From assembly GCA_003762875.1 (NCBI GenBank), contig RIBL01000002.1:293780-357779 (forward strand): a stretch of 64,000 bases of DNA. Direction: 5' to 3'. Position 1 is the first letter of the stretch. Every line of letters starts with the position of its first letter. The notes under the pieces are model-generated. The model did no database searches, was not told the DNA's origin, and was given only the letters and a program-made list of their open reading frames with translations. The DNA is from Muribaculaceae bacterium Isolate-110 (HZI) (GTDB lineage Bacteria; Bacteroidota; Bacteroidia; Bacteroidales; Muribaculaceae). Positions 1-8,630 of the stretch are shown here, in pieces. A program made the translations under genes and the position numbers.

Positions 1-502
1 CGATGAGCAGTGACGCAACATCCTCATATTCCAGCGCGAGAGTCACAGGGTCGACCCCATCACAATCCTGAGGGATTGACGTAGAGAGTACCGGGTGACC
101 GAGACGCTCGGCAATGGCACGCGCAATGGCATTGTCGGGCACTCGCACACCCGCCGTGCGCCGTCCCTTGAACACCTTGGGAAGAGTGGTGGATGCAGGA
201 AGTATAAATGTAAAGGGGCCGGGCAGATTGGTGCGGAGTATACGGAAAGCCTCATTGTCGATGCGCGCATACTCGCTCGCCATTGACAGTCCGTCACATA
301 TTATGGAAAGCGTCTGCTTCTGAGGATTCATCCCCTTGACCTTACACAATCGCTCGATGGCCCCGTTGTTGAGCGCGTCACAGCCGAGCGCGTAGAGCGT
401 ATCGGTGGGATAAATGATTATTCCACCATTCTGGAGAGTGTCGGCCACCTCATCGAGATAACGGTCATTGAGACTGGAAGGATACATGCGGAGAGTCTTC
501 AT
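1..502 (-). CDS. Sua5/YciO/YrdC family protein (threonylcarbamoyl-AMP synthase-like), cut by window edge
   Basis: The reading frame starts with ATG at 502 on the minus strand and runs off the left edge, so only about 167 N-terminal residues are visible. The segment IIYPTDTLYALGCDA, then KxR-like K-V-K-G and later PGPFTFILPA and TAGVRVPDN, are the hallmarks of the Sua5/YrdC/YciO fold, which binds ATP and threonine and in Sua5/TsaC makes threonylcarbamoyl-AMP for t6A37 of tRNA. Whether this is the t6A enzyme or the YciO paralogue cannot be told from the fragment. Its start codon overlaps the stop of the upstream B3/B4-domain gene (ATGA), so the two are probably translationally coupled. Confidence 0.85.
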   Translation of the reverse strand, partial: MKTLRMYPSSLNDRYLDEVADTLQNGGIIIYPTDTLYALGCDALNNGAIERLCKVKGMNPQKQTLSIICDGLSMASEYARIDNEAFRILRTNLPGPFTFILPASTTLPKVFKGRRTAGVRVPDNAIARAIAERLGHPVLSTSIPQDCDGVDPVTLALEYEDVASLLI

Positions 503-1164
503 GGACGGAAATAATTAATGGTTATATTATTGGCTTCGGCATATTTTTCAAGAAGGTTCACAGCCATGCCGGCAACATCGTCGGCCGGCATCTCCTCGCC
601 ATAAATATTGATGCACATAAGCAGGCGTGTGGTGGACAGGTCGAGCTTTGTACGCTCGTTGTCACTCGTAGGAGTGCCGATGCCGCCCGTATTGTCGCGA
701 TACACCGGCATGCCGCATATATTGAGCATCCCGCGTCCGATGGCCTCAAACGGCTCCCCTTCGCGACCGACTCCGAGCGTGAGCACATCACCGTCAATCT
801 TTGACGCGTCAAATCCTCCGATGGAGTAGCCCGACAGGAGCGAGAGCACATTGATAAGGTCGACAAGCGCGTTGATGCGATATAGCTCCAAGCCCTTGAC
901 AGCACGCCTGCACAGCGCCTCTGACGACGGACGATAGCGGTTAGGCTCCTTGCCGAGAGCTTTGTAGACATCGCGAGTCGCCTTGATGCCCGGCCGCTTG
1001 TTGATGTCAGACAGTTCGGTCACCGAACGTATGTCGTCACAGGCCCTGACAAGCAGCGACCACAGTTCGTCGGAAGTCTCGACATTTGTCACATCGGACT
1101 CTACCGTCACCACGGTCAGCCCCGGGGCCGCGCCCCTTATTGTATCGTCAAACCTTATTTCCAT
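499..1164 (-). CDS. B3/B4 tRNA-binding domain protein
   Basis: This 221-residue protein resembles the stand-alone B3/B4 domain otherwise found in the beta subunit of phenylalanyl-tRNA synthetase, where it edits mischarged tRNA. Visible family features are the K-R-P-G-I-K-A-T-R-D-V-Y-K-A-L-G-K segment near residues 56-72, RYRPSSEALCRR, and a Gly-rich G-R-G-M-L-N-I-C core with IGTPTSDNERTK near the C terminus. It is known in the family as a putative trans-editing or aminoacyl-tRNA-related factor, and that role is only inferred here. It overlaps the downstream Sua5-like gene by four bases, giving a two-gene tRNA-related operon driven from a TAATTTTG box at 1172-1179. Confidence 0.8.
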   Translation of the reverse strand: MEIRFDDTIRGAAPGLTVVTVESDVTNVETSDELWSLLVRACDDIRSVTELSDINKRPGIKATRDVYKALGKEPNRYRPSSEALCRRAVKGLELYRINALVDLINVLSLLSGYSIGGFDASKIDGDVLTLGVGREGEPFEAIGRGMLNICGMPVYRDNTGGIGTPTSDNERTKLDLSTTRLLMCINIYGEEMPADDVAGMAVNLLEKYAEANNITINYFRP

Positions 1165-1171
1165 AGCGTTG

Positions 1172-1179
1172 CAAAATTA
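1172..1179 (-). promoter_or_regulatory. Bacteroidetes -7 box (TAATTTTG) of the B3/B4 operon
   Basis: Read on the minus strand the octamer is TAATTTTG, a perfect TAnnTTTG match, 8 bases upstream of the B3/B4 start codon. The very short leader suggests a nearly leaderless mRNA. The -33 TTTG partner is not clear. Confidence 0.5.
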
Positions 1180-1213
1180 GTGAAAAAAGTATGAATATCT
1201 CAACAAAAAGTCG

Positions 1214-1221
1214 TAATTTTG
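1214..1221 (+). promoter_or_regulatory. Bacteroidetes -7 box (TAATTTTG) upstream of waaA
   Basis: TAATTTTG on the plus strand, about 75 bases before the waaA start, diverging from the minus-strand box at 1172-1179. It would serve the whole envelope cluster. No convincing -33 element is visible. Confidence 0.45.
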
Positions 1222-1294
1222 TCGGCTGTAATGCATATGCCGCTCTCTCCGCATTGCAGTGTAAATAAAAACCCAACGCCCCCCAGAGCACTTC

Positions 1295-2569
1295 ATGCTA
1301 CGAAGATATGATTTAATTATGCGCCTCGCCCGATACGCCACCCTTGGCGCGTCGGCCTTTGTGTCAGATAGCAGCGCGGCCAAAATCATGCGCTTCGCTC
1401 GCGGACAGCGGGTGGCGATAGAGCGTGTGCGCGAGGGTATGGAGACACTCGACCGCAGCAAGCCCACCGTGTGGCTCCACGCGGCATCGCTGGGCGAATA
1501 TGGCATAGCGCGTCCCATCATATCGGCCATCAAGCGACAGGCCGACTGCAATGTGGTCATCACCTTCTTCTCTCCGACAGGCTATGAAGCCGTAAGCCGC
1601 CGCAAGGGCGATATCGACAGAGTGTTCTATCTGCCGCTCGACACCCGCAGCAACGTCAATCGGTTTCTTGACATAGTGAGGCCCGACTGCGCGGTATTCA
1701 TGGTGTCGGAATACTGGCACAACTATCTCCACGCACTCAAGCAGCGAGGCATACCCTCCTTTCTCATCTCGGCCATCATACGCGACGACGGACCGTTTTT
1801 CAAATGGTATGGCAGTCTGTATCGCAACTCGATAAAGAGCTTCTCCAAGGTGTTTACCCTTGATGACAATTCGATAAGGAATCTCCGTAAACTCGGCATC
1901 GACAACGTCTCGGTCAACGGCGACCCGCTCTTTGACAACGTGGCCCTCGTAGCCTCGACCCCATGGAAAGACGAGCTTATCGAACGCTTCACGGGCAATG
2001 AAAAAGTGTTTCTTGCCGGAAGCATCCACCACGACCGCGACCTCGAGATGGTGACCGAGCTGGCCAACCGCCATCCCGACACCCGTTTCATCATAGTGCC
2101 CCACGAAATCAACGAAAATATACTCAAGGACATCGAGGATAAGGTCAAAGGCCGTTGCGTGCGCTACTCACAGTGTGACGGACAGACCGACATGTCGGAC
2201 ACACAGGTAATGATAGTCGACTTTGTCGGTGCGCTGGCCTACATCTACCGCTACGCCGCATGGGCTTATGTCGGCGGCGGCTTCACTCCGTTGCTCCACA
2301 GCGTCATCGAGCCGTCGGTCTACGGCATCCCCGTATCGTTCGGCCCCAAGATACACCGCAAGGTCACGCCGACCGAGATGGTGCGTCTGGGCATAGGCAA
2401 AGTCGTACACGACACCGAGGAACTCGACCTGTGGTTCAAACGTCTCAAGCGCGACAATGCCCGCGTGCAGTACATAGCCAAACGTGCCGCCAAATACGTT
2501 AAGCAAAACACAGGCGCGACACCGCGTGTGGTGCGCCACATCCTTGACATCATATGCGCGAAAAAGTGA
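1295..2569 (+). CDS. waaA: 3-deoxy-D-manno-octulosonic acid (Kdo) transferase
   Basis: A 424-residue protein with the GT30/WaaA signature WLHAASLGEYGIARPII near residues 66-82, which carries the catalytic Glu of the family. The C-terminal nucleotide-binding half has GSIHHDRDLEM, the VGGGFTPLLHSVIEP motif near residues 325-339 and PVSFGPKIHR. It transfers Kdo from CMP-Kdo to the lipid A precursor at the inner face of the cytoplasmic membrane. Length matches the family. An alternative start lies at 1319, but the chosen start keeps the usual short hydrophobic N terminus. It overlaps the next gene by 16 bases, so the two are co-translated, and a CMP-Kdo synthetase-like gene follows. Confidence 0.93.
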   Translation: MLRRYDLIMRLARYATLGASAFVSDSSAAKIMRFARGQRVAIERVREGMETLDRSKPTVWLHAASLGEYGIARPIISAIKRQADCNVVITFFSPTGYEAVSRRKGDIDRVFYLPLDTRSNVNRFLDIVRPDCAVFMVSEYWHNYLHALKQRGIPSFLISAIIRDDGPFFKWYGSLYRNSIKSFSKVFTLDDNSIRNLRKLGIDNVSVNGDPLFDNVALVASTPWKDELIERFTGNEKVFLAGSIHHDRDLEMVTELANRHPDTRFIIVPHEINENILKDIEDKVKGRCVRYSQCDGQTDMSDTQVMIVDFVGALAYIYRYAAWAYVGGGFTPLLHSVIEPSVYGIPVSFGPKIHRKVTPTEMVRLGIGKVVHDTEELDLWFKRLKRDNARVQYIAKRAAKYVKQNTGATPRVVRHILDIICAKK

Positions 2570-3426
2570 AATATGCCTTCTACCGCGGGCTTTTCACTTC
2601 GCTCGCCCTACTGCCGTTCCCTGTGCTGTATGCCATCAGTGACGGTCTTAGAATCATACTGTCGAGAGTCATGAAATATCGCCGTAAGGTGATAAGAATG
2701 AATCTCCGCAACTCGTTTCCCGAAAAATCAGAGGCCGAACTGCTTGAAATCGAGAAGGATTTCTACTCACAGTTTGCCGACAACATCGTCGAGACCGCCA
2801 AGCTCCTCCATATGAGCGACCGGCAGGCCGACAGACGCATCGAGGTAACAGGCGGCGAACTCGTGGACCGTCTCATCGATGAAGGTCATCCCGTAGTGCT
2901 CTATCTCGGCCATTACGCCAACTGGGAATACGTGCCTGGAGTAGTGCGCCACTTCAAGAGCCCGAAGTTGTGTGCACAGGTCTACAAGCCGCTGCACGAC
3001 AAAGCCTTTGACCGTCTGATGCTCAAAGTGCGCTCGCGCTTCAACCCCGTGTCGGTCAAGCAGGACAAAGTGTTCCGCACCATGCTGCGCTGGTATCGCG
3101 ACAAGGTGCCATTCATTATCGGCTTCATAGCCGACCACCGCTCCAACAGCAGCATCTCGCATCATATCACCACCTTTCTCGGACAGCGCACTCCATTCAG
3201 TCCGGGAGGCGAGGAGATAGGCGACCGCGTCAATGCAGCCTATCTGTATCTCGACGTCGAGAAGACCGGCCGCGGACACTATCGATTCGCTGTCAAACCT
3301 ATCATCCCCTCCAGCCTCGAAGGCGACTCGCCCTACACCCGCCGCTATCTCGAAATGCTTGAGGAAACAATACGCCGCCGCCCCGGACTGTGGCTCTGGT
3401 CACACCGCAGATGGCTATATCAATAA
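2554..3426 (+). CDS. LpxL/HtrB-type lipid A acyltransferase (lysophospholipid acyltransferase family)
   Basis: A 290-residue membrane-associated acyltransferase. An N-terminal hydrophobic segment (residues about 10-30) is followed by YLGHYANWEYVPG near residue 118, matching the HX4E catalytic motif of LpxL/LpxM enzymes, and by FIADHRSNSS and FLGQRTPFSPG. The C terminus, PGLWLWSHRRWLY, is also typical. Family members add the secondary acyl chain to Kdo2-lipid A, consistent with the position directly after waaA, whose stop it overlaps. The exact acyl donor and position cannot be read from sequence. Confidence 0.88.
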   Translation: MREKVKYAFYRGLFTSLALLPFPVLYAISDGLRIILSRVMKYRRKVIRMNLRNSFPEKSEAELLEIEKDFYSQFADNIVETAKLLHMSDRQADRRIEVTGGELVDRLIDEGHPVVLYLGHYANWEYVPGVVRHFKSPKLCAQVYKPLHDKAFDRLMLKVRSRFNPVSVKQDKVFRTMLRWYRDKVPFIIGFIADHRSNSSISHHITTFLGQRTPFSPGGEEIGDRVNAAYLYLDVEKTGRGHYRFAVKPIIPSSLEGDSPYTRRYLEMLEETIRRRPGLWLWSHRRWLYQ

Positions 3427-3479
3427 GACACGTTAACGAAAAGAAGAAAAAACAACCTATTTAATATCCGAACATCATC

Positions 3480-4205
3480 ATGAAGATTATATGCGTGATT
3501 CCGGCCCGTGCCGAGTCAACCAGATTTTTTGAGAAACCTCTGGCTCTCATCCTCGGCAAACCCATGATACAGTGGGTGTATGAACACTGCAAGGAGGTCG
3601 AACTGTTTGAGGAGGTCTACGTGGCCACCGACAGCGAAAAAATCAAGGCCAAGGCCGAAAGTTTCGGTGCCAAAGTCATAATGACACGCGACGATCACGA
3701 CACAGCCACCGAACGCCTCTATGAAGTGTCGACCCGCATTGAGGCCGACCTCTATGTGATGGTCAACGGTGACGAGCCCCTTCTCACCCGCGACGCCATC
3801 GTGCAGTGCATTCCCGACGGGCTGCAGCCGGGCGACTTTTTCGTGTCAAACCTCATGACCGACTTCTCCAACCCCGTCGAGGTGGTCGACGCAACCAATC
3901 TCAAGATTGTCACCGCCGCCGACAACCGCTGTCTCTTCATCTCACGTTCACCCATCCCCTATCCCAAAGGAGCGATGGACTACGTGTTCCACAAGTTTGT
4001 AGGTGTGGGCGCGTTTACCCGCAAGGCTCTCGACTTCTATCACAACACTCCACGCGGACCTATCGAGAAAATCGAGGAGAACGACTCGTTCCGTTTCATC
4101 GAGAACCATATGCCCATCTATTACTACAACTGCCACTGCAAATCGCTCTCGGTCGACAACCGCAAAGACATCGACGGCGTGGAGGCATATCTCCGCTCGT
4201 TGTGA
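3480..4205 (+). CDS. kdsB: 3-deoxy-manno-octulosonate cytidylyltransferase-like (CMP-Kdo synthetase)
   Basis: A 241-residue nucleotidyltransferase of the CMP-Kdo synthetase type: IPARAESTRFFEKPLALILGKPM at the N terminus, VATDSEKI, MTRDDHDTATERL, MVNGDEP and FISRSPIPYP in order. It would activate Kdo with CTP for WaaA, encoded two genes upstream. It is divergent: the usual STRxPGKP is STRFFEKP, QGDEP is NGDEP, and the C-terminal third with its NCHCKS segment is unlike canonical KdsB. It could therefore use a related octulosonate or other acid sugar. The length is about normal for the family. A dyad terminator follows. Confidence 0.72.
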   Translation: MKIICVIPARAESTRFFEKPLALILGKPMIQWVYEHCKEVELFEEVYVATDSEKIKAKAESFGAKVIMTRDDHDTATERLYEVSTRIEADLYVMVNGDEPLLTRDAIVQCIPDGLQPGDFFVSNLMTDFSNPVEVVDATNLKIVTAADNRCLFISRSPIPYPKGAMDYVFHKFVGVGAFTRKALDFYHNTPRGPIEKIEENDSFRFIENHMPIYYYNCHCKSLSVDNRKDIDGVEAYLRSL

Positions 4206-4246
4206 CCAATCCGTAAGACCGGAAGTCGAAAAAGTTAAAAAAGCTC

Positions 4247-4298
4247 AAAAAGTTAAGATAATAGCATACATCACACTGAACTATTATCTTAACTTTTT
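4247..4298. terminator. Hairpin with 18-bp perfect arms, AT-rich
   Basis: Arms 4247-4264 and 4281-4298 are perfect reverse complements, with a 16-nt loop, A-run before and T-run after, so it can terminate in either direction. The arm core GTTAAGATAATAG is also present in the hairpin at 26140-26236. It separates the Kdo genes from the glycosyltransferase gene. Confidence 0.7.
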
Positions 4299-4333
4299 TA
4301 ACTTTATAGAGTCTTTTAACAAATACAAAATCC

Positions 4334-5329
4334 ATGAGAATAGTACTGCTCCGCTTTTCCGCCCTCGGTGACATAGCCATGACTGTGCCAGCCATCTATT
4401 CATTGGCTAAGTCACGTCCTGACATGGAGATATACGTGGCCACACGGCCATTTTTCGGCCGTATGTTCATCAACGCGCCGTCTAACGTCAAAGTGTTGAC
4501 ATTTGATCTCAAGGAGGAGTACAAAGGCCTCGCAGGCACGTTGCGCATAGCCCGCCAGCTGGCCGACCTGCGTCCTAACTATGTGGCCGACCTGCACAAC
4601 ATGGCTCGCACCGCTCTAATCACCACAATCCTGCGGCTAAAGGGGGCAAGGACAGCCACGGTCGACAAGGCCCGGCAGACTCGTCGCAAAGTGTATGGCG
4701 GCGGACAACCTCAACGACAGTACATCGACCGCTATTTCGACACCCTGAGCCGCCTCGGACTGGAGACTCCCTGCACGTTCACATCAGTCTATCAGTCATC
4801 GGGCCTCCCGTCAATGCCGATCAAACTGTCACGACCGGCTGTCGGCATAGCCCCCTTCGCGCGCTACGCCACCAAGACCTACCCGCCGGGGCAAATGCGC
4901 GAAGTGGCCCGCATGCTCGCGGCCAAAGGGGTGAATGTCTATCTCTTCGGCGGACGTGGAGCCGAGGCTGAGACACTGGCCTCATGGCAGGAGAAGGGCA
5001 TAACATCGCTCGCCGGACAATATCCTCTCGAAGAAGAGATAGCCGTCATGGGACATCTCGATCTCATGGTGAGCATGGACTCGGCCAACCAGCATCTGGC
5101 CGCACTGGCCGGCACCAAAGTAGTGTCGGTGTGGGGCGGCACAACTCCCGCATGCGGATTTCTCGGCTTCGGACAGACAGGCGATAACGCCGTGTGTCTC
5201 GATCTCCCCTGCCAGCCTTGCTCGATAGCCGGAAGCAAAGAGTGTCCCAAAGGCCACATGCACTGCCTCACCCGACTCTATCCCGCAACCATAGTTGACA
5301 AAGTGATGAGCCTTATCGACCTACAATGA
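4334..5329 (+). CDS. Glycosyltransferase family 9 (heptosyltransferase-like)
   Basis: A 331-residue GT-B enzyme. The N terminus, MRIVLLRFSALGDIAMTVPAI, matches ADP-heptose:LPS heptosyltransferases (RFSALGD motif), and the C-terminal half has DLMVSMDSANQHLAALAGTKVVSVWGGT, where family members bind the nucleotide sugar. A Cys-rich tail (CQPCS, KECPKGHMHC) is typical of GT9 enzymes. It probably adds an inner-core LPS sugar at the cytoplasmic membrane, in keeping with the Kdo and acyltransferase genes upstream and the LTA-synthase-like gene one base downstream. The sugar donor is not determined. Confidence 0.85.
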   Translation: MRIVLLRFSALGDIAMTVPAIYSLAKSRPDMEIYVATRPFFGRMFINAPSNVKVLTFDLKEEYKGLAGTLRIARQLADLRPNYVADLHNMARTALITTILRLKGARTATVDKARQTRRKVYGGGQPQRQYIDRYFDTLSRLGLETPCTFTSVYQSSGLPSMPIKLSRPAVGIAPFARYATKTYPPGQMREVARMLAAKGVNVYLFGGRGAEAETLASWQEKGITSLAGQYPLEEEIAVMGHLDLMVSMDSANQHLAALAGTKVVSVWGGTTPACGFLGFGQTGDNAVCLDLPCQPCSIAGSKECPKGHMHCLTRLYPATIVDKVMSLIDLQ

Positions 5330-5330
5330 C

Positions 5331-7178
5331 ATGCTGCATCTCATAATATTCCTGATAACCTATTTTGCCGGACTGGTACTCTACTTCCAACTTCTGCAAC
5401 GTCCTCTCTTCCTGTTCTACAACCGCTCTGAGACAGACTCACGAGTGAGTCCGGCCGACATATTCCGCATGGCGCGCCACGGTTTCCGCTCCGACATTAT
5501 CGTGGCCTCCTACCTGTCGGCTCCGCCACTGATTGCCGCAGTGGCGCAGACATTCATCCACCCGCAGTTCTTAGGCGGATTCATGACGGCCTACAATATC
5601 GCGGCCGGAATAATCTTAGGATTGTCGACAATCGTCGACACCGCTCTCTATCCATTCTGGAAATTCAAGCTCGACGCCTCGATACTCCCCTATCTCCGCT
5701 CCATCAAAGGCGCATGTGCAAGCGTCTCGACTCTCTACATCATCACGGCCGTCATCGCCGTGCTGGTCATGGCTGCGGTCTCGGCCGCATGGCTTCAAGG
5801 GACAGTAATACTGTCGGAGCGGCTCTCCGGCTCTTGCACTCCGTTCATTGCCGACGGTCTCGGACAGTCGATGCTCTCGGTGCTGATATTTCTGCTCTCG
5901 GCCGGAGTACTGTTTGCCATGATACGCGGCCTCGGCCGACGTCCCAACAATCCGAGTGTATCGTTCTACTCCAACATTCTCTTCTTCAATCACTGCGCCC
6001 TCAACCCTCTTTACTCCTTCATCTATTCGCTCTCGGTCAACGATAAAATCGAGGGTGCTTTCAGGGCCTTTGATGACGAGACGTGTCACCGCGAGTTTGC
6101 ACGCCTGTTTCCGGGCGACACCTTCCCAACCGACAAACTGCTCAACAACGACCGGCCCAATGTGCTCTTTATCATCTGGGAGAGCCTGAGCGCGCGTTTT
6201 GTCGGTGAGCTCGGCGGACAAGCCGGCATCACCCCCAACATAGATCGCCTCACACGCGAAGGCATACTTTTCTCACGAGTGGACTGCAACAGTTTCCGCA
6301 CCGACCGCGGACTTGTGGCTCTGCTCAGCGGCTATCTCGCCCAGCCTACCACCAGCGTGATACGCATGACAAAAAAGGTGCCCAATCTGCCAGCCTTGCC
6401 ACGCCGCTTCAAGGAAGCGGGCTATGACACCATGGCGGTGCATGGCGGCGACCTCACCATATTTCACAAAGGCGAATATTACCTCACCGTAGGCCACGAC
6501 CGCGTGGTGGGTGACAAAGACCTGCCCAAAGGACTCCCTTCGGGCAAATGGGGCATACATGACGGAGCTGTACTCGACTGGATATATGACGACATCATGG
6601 ACAAGACATCCAAAGGGCGCAGATGGTACACCACATTTCAGACCCTCAGCTCACACGAGCCATGGATTGTGCCTTACACCCGTCTCAAGGACGACGAGAT
6701 AGCCAACACCTTTGCCTATGTCGACGATGCCATCGGACGATTTGTCGACCGCCTCAAAAAGACTCCGGCATGGGACTCTCTGCTTATTGTCATCACCGGT
6801 GACCACGGATGCAACACCGGCCAGCACTTGCCGGCCGACCGCTATGCCCACATCCCGCTGCTGATGACAGGCGGAGCCGTCAAGGCCCCGCGGCGCATCG
6901 ACACCATAATGTCGCAGACCGACACGGCGGCCACGCTGCTCGGACAGCTTGGCATCAGTCATGACGAATTTATATTCAGCCGCGATGTCATGTCAGAAAG
7001 CTACACCTACCCGTTCGGATTTCACACGTTTGTCAACGGCTTTATGTTTCGCGACGCCACAGGCTACACCGTCTATGACAACGTGTCAGACACCGCTACC
7101 GACTCGCCCGACCCTGACCGCGAACGCAAAGGCCGCATAATACTCCAATATCTCTATGAGGATCTGGCCCGGAGATAA
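5331..7178 (+). CDS. LTA synthase-like membrane sulfatase-fold phosphotransferase
   Basis: A 615-residue protein with about five hydrophobic segments in the first 215 residues and then an extracytoplasmic alkaline-phosphatase/sulfatase fold: NVLFIIWESLS near residue 276, TPNIDRLTREGILFSRVDCNSFRTDRG with a probable nucleophilic Thr, FHTLSSHEPW-like FQTLSSHEPW, and the metal-binding GDHGCNTG. This architecture is shared by LtaS, MdoB and phosphoethanolamine transferases, which move phosphoglycerol or phosphoethanolamine from phospholipid to a periplasmic acceptor. In this LPS cluster the likely acceptor is lipid A/core or a periplasmic glycan (inference). It begins one base after the glycosyltransferase stop. 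Confidence 0.82.
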   Translation: MLHLIIFLITYFAGLVLYFQLLQRPLFLFYNRSETDSRVSPADIFRMARHGFRSDIIVASYLSAPPLIAAVAQTFIHPQFLGGFMTAYNIAAGIILGLSTIVDTALYPFWKFKLDASILPYLRSIKGACASVSTLYIITAVIAVLVMAAVSAAWLQGTVILSERLSGSCTPFIADGLGQSMLSVLIFLLSAGVLFAMIRGLGRRPNNPSVSFYSNILFFNHCALNPLYSFIYSLSVNDKIEGAFRAFDDETCHREFARLFPGDTFPTDKLLNNDRPNVLFIIWESLSARFVGELGGQAGITPNIDRLTREGILFSRVDCNSFRTDRGLVALLSGYLAQPTTSVIRMTKKVPNLPALPRRFKEAGYDTMAVHGGDLTIFHKGEYYLTVGHDRVVGDKDLPKGLPSGKWGIHDGAVLDWIYDDIMDKTSKGRRWYTTFQTLSSHEPWIVPYTRLKDDEIANTFAYVDDAIGRFVDRLKKTPAWDSLLIVITGDHGCNTGQHLPADRYAHIPLLMTGGAVKAPRRIDTIMSQTDTAATLLGQLGISHDEFIFSRDVMSESYTYPFGFHTFVNGFMFRDATGYTVYDNVSDTATDSPDPDRERKGRIILQYLYEDLARR

Positions 7179-7206
7179 GTCAAAAAAGTAGGGGTAAAAC
7201 AAAAAA

Positions 7207-7237
7207 TTGCATGCGTTAAAAGAAAATTGTATTTTTG
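7207..7237 (+). promoter_or_regulatory. Bacteroidetes promoter for the lipoprotein-GSCFA-murF unit
   Basis: A TTGC element at 7207-7210 and a perfect TAnnTTTG box (TATTTTTG) at 7230-7237 are separated by 19 bases, the usual Bacteroidetes spacing. The start codon of the lipoprotein is about 34 bases downstream. Confidence 0.6.
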
Positions 7238-7270
7238 TGTGTTAATAAAGGTAACAAAAGTTTATCTGAT

Positions 7271-7657
7271 ATGAATCACTTGCCACTTCCCGCAAAAAAA
7301 TTGCTTCGCTATCCGGGGCTTCTTCTTGTCATGCTCCTGACAGTCACAACACTCACGTCATGCGAGCCCGACGATGACAACGTCTTCTACTACGACATCG
7401 CAGGCCGATGGATGGAGGTGGCACCCTACTATGGTGACATCTATGACTTTAACAGCGATGGCACCGGCTACTGCTATTACGAGGACGGAGATTACTCCTA
7501 CTTTGAATGGGAAGCCGACAACTATTATCTGACTCTTTATTTCACTAACGGTTATGAAGAGACAGTCGAATATTACTCATGGTCGTTTCAGGGCAACTCG
7601 CTCTACCTCTACCCCAACTACGACACCTCCAATCCACTCGTGCTAAAACCATATTAA
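7271..7657 (+). CDS. Small Tyr-rich acidic lipoprotein, unknown function
   Basis: Taking the ATG at 7271 gives 128 residues with a basic N terminus, a hydrophobic stretch (LLLVMLLTVTTL) and a lipobox LTSC, so the mature protein should be lipid-anchored. The mature part of about 94 residues is strikingly rich in Tyr (about 20) and acidic residues, with short repeats of the type YYxxxYxxF and a small beta-rich look reminiscent of lipocalin-like domains of Bacteroidales. An in-frame start at 7235 exists but would overlap the -7 promoter box and place charged residues before the signal peptide. Function is not recognised. It is followed after 7 bases by GSCFA. Confidence 0.75.
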   Translation: MNHLPLPAKKLLRYPGLLLVMLLTVTTLTSCEPDDDNVFYYDIAGRWMEVAPYYGDIYDFNSDGTGYCYYEDGDYSYFEWEADNYYLTLYFTNGYEETVEYYSWSFQGNSLYLYPNYDTSNPLVLKPY

Positions 7658-7664
7658 CCCGCCA

Positions 7665-8630
7665 ATGGACTTCCGCACCGAAATCAAGCCGGAACCGGGG
7701 CATGAGGGTATGATTTCACACACCGGCCCGGTAGTGCTTATAGGGTCGTGCTTTACCGACAACATCGGGACCTGTATGCGCGACGAACTGTTTGACGTCA
7801 CTGTCAATCCCTTCGGTCCCATCTACAATCCCGCATCGGTGAGACGCGCCATCGAGACCATCGTTGACCGTCGGCATGTGGAGACTGACGAGCTTTTCGA
7901 GCACGAAGGACATAGTCACAGCTTCCTGTTTCACTCACGCTACTCGGCCCCGACACGTGCCGAGGCTATGCTCAAAATGAACTCGAGCATCGAGTCGGCA
8001 TGCGAAGCACTGAAAAATGCCGATATATTGATAATCACCCTCGGCACAACGCGGGTGTTTTGCCTCACCGATTCAGGCGACGTCGTGGCCAACTGCCACA
8101 AACTTCCACCAAAAACGTTTCATGAGCGACAGTTGTCGCTCAACGAGTGCGTGACTCATCTGACCGCGCTCACCGACAAGGCCCGCAGCCTCAATCCCGG
8201 TGTGCGTCTGCTATTCACTGTAAGCCCCCTGCGATACCTCAACAACGGCGCGCATACCAACACGCTGTCAAAATCGACACTCTTTCTGGCTATCGACCGA
8301 CTCATGAAAGAGCGCGACAACATATATTACTTCCCGTCCTACGAAATAATGATGGACGATCTGCGCGACTATCGCTTCTATGCCGAGGACATGAAGCACC
8401 CCACACTCCAGGCCGTCGGTTACATCTACTCTATATTCAGCGACACCTATTACTCTCCATCCACACGCGAACTCGCCCGTCGGTGCGGACGATTCACCCG
8501 CCGTCTGGCCCACCGCCCGCTCGGTGCGGCTCCTGACGCCAAATTAAACGACACGATAATCAACGAATTTAAACGAACCAATCCCAACCTGTCGTCGATC
8601 GTCGACAGGTATATTTCAGATGGAATATAG
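7665..8630 (+). CDS. GSCFA domain-containing protein
   Basis: A 321-residue protein that contains the name-giving motif: VLIGSCFTDNIG near residues 25-36, followed by VNPFGPIYNPASV and ILIITLGTTRVF. The domain belongs to the SGNH/GDSL-like hydrolase group and is common in Bacteroidetes and alphaproteobacteria; its substrate is unknown. FTVSPLRYLNN and a late MKHPTLQAVGYIY segment carry candidate catalytic Asp/His residues (inference). It overlaps murF-alr by 11 bases, which suggests a link to envelope or peptidoglycan metabolism. Confidence 0.87.
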   Translation: MDFRTEIKPEPGHEGMISHTGPVVLIGSCFTDNIGTCMRDELFDVTVNPFGPIYNPASVRRAIETIVDRRHVETDELFEHEGHSHSFLFHSRYSAPTRAEAMLKMNSSIESACEALKNADILIITLGTTRVFCLTDSGDVVANCHKLPPKTFHERQLSLNECVTHLTALTDKARSLNPGVRLLFTVSPLRYLNNGAHTNTLSKSTLFLAIDRLMKERDNIYYFPSYEIMMDDLRDYRFYAEDMKHPTLQAVGYIYSIFSDTYYSPSTRELARRCGRFTRRLAHRPLGAAPDAKLNDTIINEFKRTNPNLSSIVDRYISDGI

